Below are positions 5,848 through 8,734 of a stretch of 8,734 nucleotides of DNA, piece after piece. The notes below the pieces were generated by a model, which had not been told where the DNA came from, did not search any database, and worked only from the letters and a program-made list of their open reading frames with translations. The first letter of the stretch is position 1, and each line of letters opens with the position of its first letter. The stretch spans positions 1 through 8,734 of the forward strand of contig JAUSPM010000107.1 of the NCBI GenBank assembly GCA_030655675.1, in the 5' to 3' direction. Source of the DNA: Methanosarcinaceae archaeon. GTDB taxonomy: Archaea; Halobacteriota; Methanosarcinia; Methanosarcinales; Methanosarcinaceae. The translations under genes and the position numbers were made by a program.

Positions 5848-7167
5848 ATGAAAGATAATACAAAAAACAGGACCGCTGCAGATAAAAAGATCGTAGAATC
5901 TGATGGTGGAGTAGCAATTACAAATGCAGGAACAGGGCATAGTAGAAGCTATATGTCCGGGTTTGATAAAATTGCAGTAGTAGTTTTGTTAACTGTAGGT
6001 CTTTTTTATCTGGTATCCTCAATTATCCAGATAACATATGTTTTTACAGATGAGTTCGATTTATTAATTTTCCTACGTGAAGTCACTCAAATATTTGCAG
6101 GTGCTATTCTTATATATGGAGCTATCCGGTTTATCCGGAAGAACACTTATCTTGAGCGAATTGTTGACAATATGTTCGAAGATATCATTTATGATCGTTT
6201 TGAGCCTGTTCTCAGGGATATTGCTGAAGTGCAGGTTGGTTACGATAGCGTTTCGAGTCAGATAAAATTGTTGAACTACAGTATCAATGACCTTAAAAAG
6301 AGCATTGAATTTGCACCTTCCGCAGGTGCTTATCAATATCAAGCATATGATACTTCAACATCTGCATCACTGCGGCGTGTGTACAACCTGTTCATGTATA
6401 TAGTACTTCTAAACGTGACGCTTGCAGTGTATATGTTTATGATATATTATCCACAATGGTATATCCCTTACCTGTCACCATTACTTTTTGTTATGTGGTG
6501 GGTTGTAATTACATATGAGTTCAATCAATGGGACAATTCATCTGCATGGATGTGGGTATTTGCACCGATCTTGATCTTGCCAATATATACAATGGTATTT
6601 GGGCTATTGACATCTACTAACCAGATGTTTGCCATAATGTATTTGGCTCTTGGTTTGTATGCTATTACATATTACACATGGAGTATGTACAATTCATCAG
6701 GCACCTTGCCATTCGGTTTACATAAAAAGTTGGAAGATATTGCAAATTATGAACCTACCATAGATGACCACAAAGGTGGTAAAAATGGTGATATGTCCCG
6801 TAATGGTGGACTGTACCGCAATAGTGGTGAAGATGGTAACATGCCACGCAATGGTGGACTGTACCGCAACAGTGGTGAAGACGGCAATATGCCACGTAAT
6901 GGTGGACTGTACCGTAATGTTGGAGTAGCACCATATAATCACCAAAACATGAATGGATTTTCAGATCGTTTGTTGATGATTCAGGAAGAGTTCAAACTTC
7001 TGCATGAGGAAATGGGCATGTATGGTGTTACACATAGACCAAACATTCCACAGAATGAGGTTGAACAACCTGTCAAGCAATCAATATTTACTCGTAAGCT
7101 GGCAAAAGGAATATACAAAAAACTTGTCAGCAAGAGCGCCCGAAAACCTAAAAATGATGATAATTGA
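5848..7167 (+). CDS. Six-helix membrane protein with tandem-repeat soluble tail
   Basis: A 439-residue protein of no family I recognise. Residues 1-40 are polar. Hydrophobic helices lie at about 41-66, 73-96, 178-200, 208-224, 235-254 and 259-279. Between helices 2 and 3 is a soluble stretch (97-177) that looks partly helical (ERIVDNMFEDIIYDRFEPV, then SSQIKLLNYSINDLKKSIEF). After helix 6 comes a hydrophilic tail with nearly three copies of a 16-residue repeat built on M(S/P)RNGGLYRNSGEDGN (316-357), a short helix (FSDRLLMIQEEFKLLHEEMG, 371-390) and a basic end rich in Lys and Arg. ATG 5848 has only a weak AGGG (5840-5843) four bases upstream; Met36 at 5953 is an alternative start just before the first helix. 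The archaemetzincin gene starts 10 bases after its stop, so the two are almost certainly co-transcribed. Confidence 0.85.
   Translation: MKDNTKNRTAADKKIVESDGGVAITNAGTGHSRSYMSGFDKIAVVVLLTVGLFYLVSSIIQITYVFTDEFDLLIFLREVTQIFAGAILIYGAIRFIRKNTYLERIVDNMFEDIIYDRFEPVLRDIAEVQVGYDSVSSQIKLLNYSINDLKKSIEFAPSAGAYQYQAYDTSTSASLRRVYNLFMYIVLLNVTLAVYMFMIYYPQWYIPYLSPLLFVMWWVVITYEFNQWDNSSAWMWVFAPILILPIYTMVFGLLTSTNQMFAIMYLALGLYAITYYTWSMYNSSGTLPFGLHKKLEDIANYEPTIDDHKGGKNGDMSRNGGLYRNSGEDGNMPRNGGLYRNSGEDGNMPRNGGLYRNVGVAPYNHQNMNGFSDRLLMIQEEFKLLHEEMGMYGVTHRPNIPQNEVEQPVKQSIFTRKLAKGIYKKLVSKSARKPKNDDN
6793..6918 (+). repeat. 48-bp tandem repeat within the membrane protein gene
   Basis: Units at 6793-6840 and 6841-6888, plus a partial third at 6889-6918, keep an exact 48-bp period (16 codons). 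The first two differ at six codons: five are third-base synonymous changes and one swaps Ser for Pro. A degraded earlier copy may lie just before (GKNGD, 311-315). The pattern suggests that the encoded peptide, not the DNA, is being conserved. Confidence 0.9.
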
Positions 7168-7170
7168 GGT
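7166..7170 (+). promoter_or_regulatory. Ribosome binding site that selects the amzA TTG start
   Basis: GAGGT overlaps the stop codon of the preceding gene and is 7 bases upstream of TTG 7178. This is what supports a TTG start, since no ATG lies near the expected N-terminus. The overlap implies translational coupling. Confidence 0.65.
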
Positions 7171-7177
7171 TGACTAA

Positions 7178-7720
7178 TTGTCTAACGTTTTTTGTATAAT
7201 CCCTGTGGGTATTGACGATGACAGTATTCTCAAAGCTGTCCACGAAGCTGCCAGATATTATTATAATGACGTAGTGAGTCTGGATTTTGTGGACACACCC
7301 AAAGATGCACACAACAAAGCAAGGGATCAATATCGTGCTACAAGTTTTTTAAGAATTGCAGAAAATGGGACTGGCAAAAAGAACATTGTAATTACAAATG
7401 TTGATATTTATGCATCCCGTGTGAACTTTGTTTTTGGGCAGGCATTTTTAAATGGTAGAGCATGTGTAATTTCAACACACAGATTAGATCCGCAGTTCTA
7501 TGCAAATGATGGTGGCTACGACGATGATACATCAAATGGTCAAATGTTGCTTGAGCGTGTTAAAAAAGAGACTATACATGAAATTGGGCACACATTTGGT
7601 CTTCATCATTGTGTTGACAGTGGATGCGTCATGAGTTTTTCACCCGGGATTGAAGAAGTGGATGCTAAAGGTATGGATATTTGTGAAAAATGCAGTGTGA
7701 TATTAGGTGACATTTCTTAA
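7178..7720 (+). CDS. amzA: Archaemetzincin (zinc metalloprotease, AmzA family M54)
   Basis: A 180-residue metzincin-type protease with the complete archaemetzincin signature. HEIGHTFGLHH gives the catalytic zinc ligands His134, His138 and His144 and the general base Glu135. It is followed by Cys145, Cys150 with VM (Met152, the Met-turn), and Cys169-x-x-Cys172; the four cysteines form the family's structural zinc site. Other family features are the N-terminal IIPVG strand, a RDQYRATSFL stretch (49-58), ITNVDIYASRVNFVFGQA (72-89) and ISTHRLDPQFY (98-108). There is no signal peptide, so it is cytoplasmic. Substrates are generally unknown for archaeal members. It starts with TTG (rather than ATG), supported by GAGGT at 7166-7170. 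It is coupled to the upstream membrane protein, and its stop overlaps the opposing gene by 4 bases. Confidence 0.93.
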   Translation: MSNVFCIIPVGIDDDSILKAVHEAARYYYNDVVSLDFVDTPKDAHNKARDQYRATSFLRIAENGTGKKNIVITNVDIYASRVNFVFGQAFLNGRACVISTHRLDPQFYANDGGYDDDTSNGQMLLERVKKETIHEIGHTFGLHHCVDSGCVMSFSPGIEEVDAKGMDICEKCSVILGDIS

Positions 7721-8253
7721 GTATAACGAGTTTTAACAATCTTTTTTATAACTAAAGTTCCTACAGACACGATCAATATCCAGAGAATAATCAGTGGATA
7801 TGAGTCTGTATCACTTTTAGCACTTGGTAGAACACTATCTGTATCTGAAAAGATGGTGCTCTGTATGTAGTATAAATTATCAAAAAATCCACTTGATATG
7901 TATGCTATGCTTAATATCAAGAATAAGATGGCCAGTAAATAGTAATAAAAAGGGATCGATCGATTCTTTATGGCATGTTCAATTCGTATAAATGTTTTTG
8001 AAATATTATCGTGTTCAGAGATGTGATTAACTTTTCTGCTTTGATGGATATGCCTTATGTATGCCAGCAAACAGATATCAACAAAAAAAATTATAATTAT
8101 GATTTGGTAGAGTATTGGAACTAAAAATATGCTGGTAATAAATGTGCCTACAACAAGATATATCAAACGGATTTTTCTAAACAGGGGAGTATGGAATAAA
8201 ATGTATAGTATAGATGCTGCGAATATAATTAAAATTATAAATTGTATGATCAT
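7717..8253 (-). CDS. Uncharacterised five-helix membrane protein
   Basis: A 178-residue, strongly hydrophobic protein that I do not recognise. Predicted helices are at about 2-20, 29-47, 49-67, 102-122 and 152-169. A basic and polar loop (68-101) separates helices 3 and 4. A polar loop (123-151) carrying SDTDS twice (136-140, 147-151) separates helices 4 and 5. The C-terminus is basic (IKKIVKTRYT). On the minus strand AGGGTG (plus-strand bases 8261-8266) is 7 bases before ATG 8253, which supports the start. It converges on amzA with overlapping stop codons. It is AT-rich with many Ile codons, so the hydrophobic reading could partly reflect composition, but the ribosome site and uninterrupted frame argue that it is real. 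Confidence 0.75.
   Translation of the reverse strand: MIIQFIILIIFAASILYILFHTPLFRKIRLIYLVVGTFITSIFLVPILYQIIIIIFFVDICLLAYIRHIHQSRKVNHISEHDNISKTFIRIEHAIKNRSIPFYYYLLAILFLILSIAYISSGFFDNLYYIQSTIFSDTDSVLPSAKSDTDSYPLIILWILIVSVGTLVIKKIVKTRYT
7742..7747 (+). terminator. Possible U-rich termination site for amzA
   Basis: T6 lies 22 bases after the amzA stop, inside the 3' end of the opposing gene. It is the first T-run that could end the plus-strand transcript. The call rests on composition only. Confidence 0.3.
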
Positions 8254-8276
8254 TTTAATACACCCTATGGTTTTAA

Positions 8277-8437
8277 TAGTATATATTTTATAAATATTTA
8301 GTCTAAGTTAATGCGAACGAAGTGAGTATTTTTTTGTAGTATATATTTTATAAATATATAGTTCGAGTTAATCTGAGCGTCAGCGAAGATTTTCTCGTAA
8401 TATATAATTTATAGAATTATGTAGTTTAAGTTAATCT
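8277..8437. repeat. Three tandem 60-61 bp AT-rich repeat units
   Basis: Units begin at 8277, 8337 and 8398. The first 21 or more bases of units 1 and 2 are identical (TAGTATATATTTTATAAATA and on), followed by TAG and then the shared word AGTTAAT. Unit 3 is more diverged but keeps TAGTTTAAGTTAAT. Units 1 and 2 each end in a GC-richer segment (GCGAACGAAGTGAGT; GAGCGTCAGCGAAG) and a T-rich end. In unit 2 the AT block is a 9-bp dyad (8340-8348 with 8352-8360). Unit 1 lies upstream of the minus-strand gene, so its TATA-like block may be that gene's promoter. The rest is unexplained. Confidence 0.7.
8281..8299 (-). promoter_or_regulatory. Possible TATA box for the minus-strand membrane protein
   Basis: Read on the minus strand, this block contains ATTTATAAAATATAT, a good archaeal TATA box. 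It would place the transcript start near 8265, close to or within the ribosome site at 8261-8266. The transcript would then be nearly leaderless, or a more upstream repeat unit is used instead. Confidence 0.4.
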
Positions 8438-8442
8438 TAATC

Positions 8443-8497
8443 GTTATACCCCGCATCTCTGCTGCGGTTGGGACAAACCATCGTATAACTTTTTTTG
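8443..8497 (+). other. Potential structured element ending in a T-run
   Basis: GTTATAC (8443-8449) pairs with GTATAAC (8484-8490), enclosing a hairpin CCGCA (8451-8455) with TGCGG (8463-8467). A shorter pairing TTG/CAA (8468-8470, 8475-8477) could give a three-way junction. T7 (8491-8497) follows directly. It could be a terminator, the 3' end of a small RNA, or part of a repeat element. No known RNA family is recognised. Confidence 0.4.
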
Positions 8498-8530
8498 TCT
8501 TTGTTTAGCAGTTTTTGACGCCAAGTCTAA

Positions 8531-8543
8531 CCGCCGCAGGCGG
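8531..8543. repeat. Short GC-rich hairpin, also matching the window's end as an inverted repeat
   Basis: CCGCC (8531-8535) and GGCGG (8539-8543) form a five-base stem around GCA. GCAGGCGGCA (8536-8545) is also the exact reverse complement of TGCCGCCTGC at 8725-8734, the last bases of the window. These GC-rich words stand out in AT-rich DNA. Between 8546 and 8724 I see no gene, RNA or further repeat. Confidence 0.4.
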
Positions 8544-8734
8544 CACGCCCCATTATCATCAATGAAATCTTCCTCTTTTTGTATTTAATGGATAAAATGA
8601 ATTGTATAATAAATATTGTGCACCATTTTCGCGGAATCGATAGATTTTAATTTAAAATTATGTATAATTATATTATTAATTTGACCAATGTGAATAATTG
8701 CATACGATTAGTGGTTTGGAAACATGCCGCCTGC

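Noticed and set aside
6718..6945. Minus-strand open frame across the 48-bp repeats
   Set aside because: Its repetitive Thr/Ile-rich protein is simply the reverse of the repeat unit in a confident membrane protein gene.
8277..8437. CRISPR array
   Set aside because: The units diverge from one another along their whole length, lack identical short repeats with unique spacers, and have no cas genes nearby.
8586..8640. Short open frame beginning ATGAATTGTATA in the 3' non-coding region
   Set aside because: It runs fewer than 20 codons, has no ribosome site, and sits in AT-rich DNA where such frames are expected by chance.

Overview
The window looks archaeal, and most like a mesophilic methanogen of the Methanosarcinales. 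The reasons are TATA-box promoters, an archaemetzincin protease, an AK6/Fap7-type nucleotide kinase, a tryptophan promoter carrying TGTACA boxes like those bound by the methanogen repressor TrpY, and a mixed base composition with AT-rich intergenic DNA. The lineage call is inference from protein character, not from a database match.

Layout. (1) Bases 1-185 hold the 3' end of a PQQ-type sugar (sorbosone) dehydrogenase-like gene. (2) Bases 186-1210 hold an AT-rich orphan gene (458-1042; predicted beta-rich head and C-terminal membrane anchor) bracketed by two copies of a hairpin-forming repeat, followed by a G-free, C-rich tract and the trp promoter/operator. (3) Bases 1211-5101 are a tightly packed tryptophan operon, trpD-trpF-trpE-trpG, followed 32 bases later by the AK6/Fap7 kinase gene (5134-5682). 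(4) Bases 5848-7720 are a two-gene unit: a six-helix membrane protein with a 16-residue tandem repeat in its soluble tail, then archaemetzincin (amzA), which begins at a TTG codon 10 bases downstream. (5) A five-helix membrane protein lies on the minus strand (8253-7717), and its stop codon overlaps the amzA stop. (6) Bases 8254-8734 are non-coding, with three tandem 60-61 bp AT-rich units, a potential structured element ending in a T-run, and GC-rich inverted repeats.

How the genes work together. TrpE and TrpG form anthranilate synthase (chorismate plus glutamine to anthranilate), TrpD adds phosphoribosyl, and TrpF isomerises the product. TrpC, TrpB and TrpA are not in the window, so the pathway must be completed elsewhere. 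The trp promoter has four TGTACA-like hexamers at exactly 10 bp steps immediately after the TATA box, which suggests repression by a TrpY-like protein. TrpE also keeps the N-terminal LES motif linked to tryptophan feedback inhibition.

I found no CRISPR array, tRNA, rRNA, transposase or recognisable defence system. The least explained parts are the phased trp operator with its adjacent G-quadruplex-capable tract, the hairpin-bracketed orphan gene, the membrane protein/archaemetzincin pair, and the repeat-rich region after 8277.
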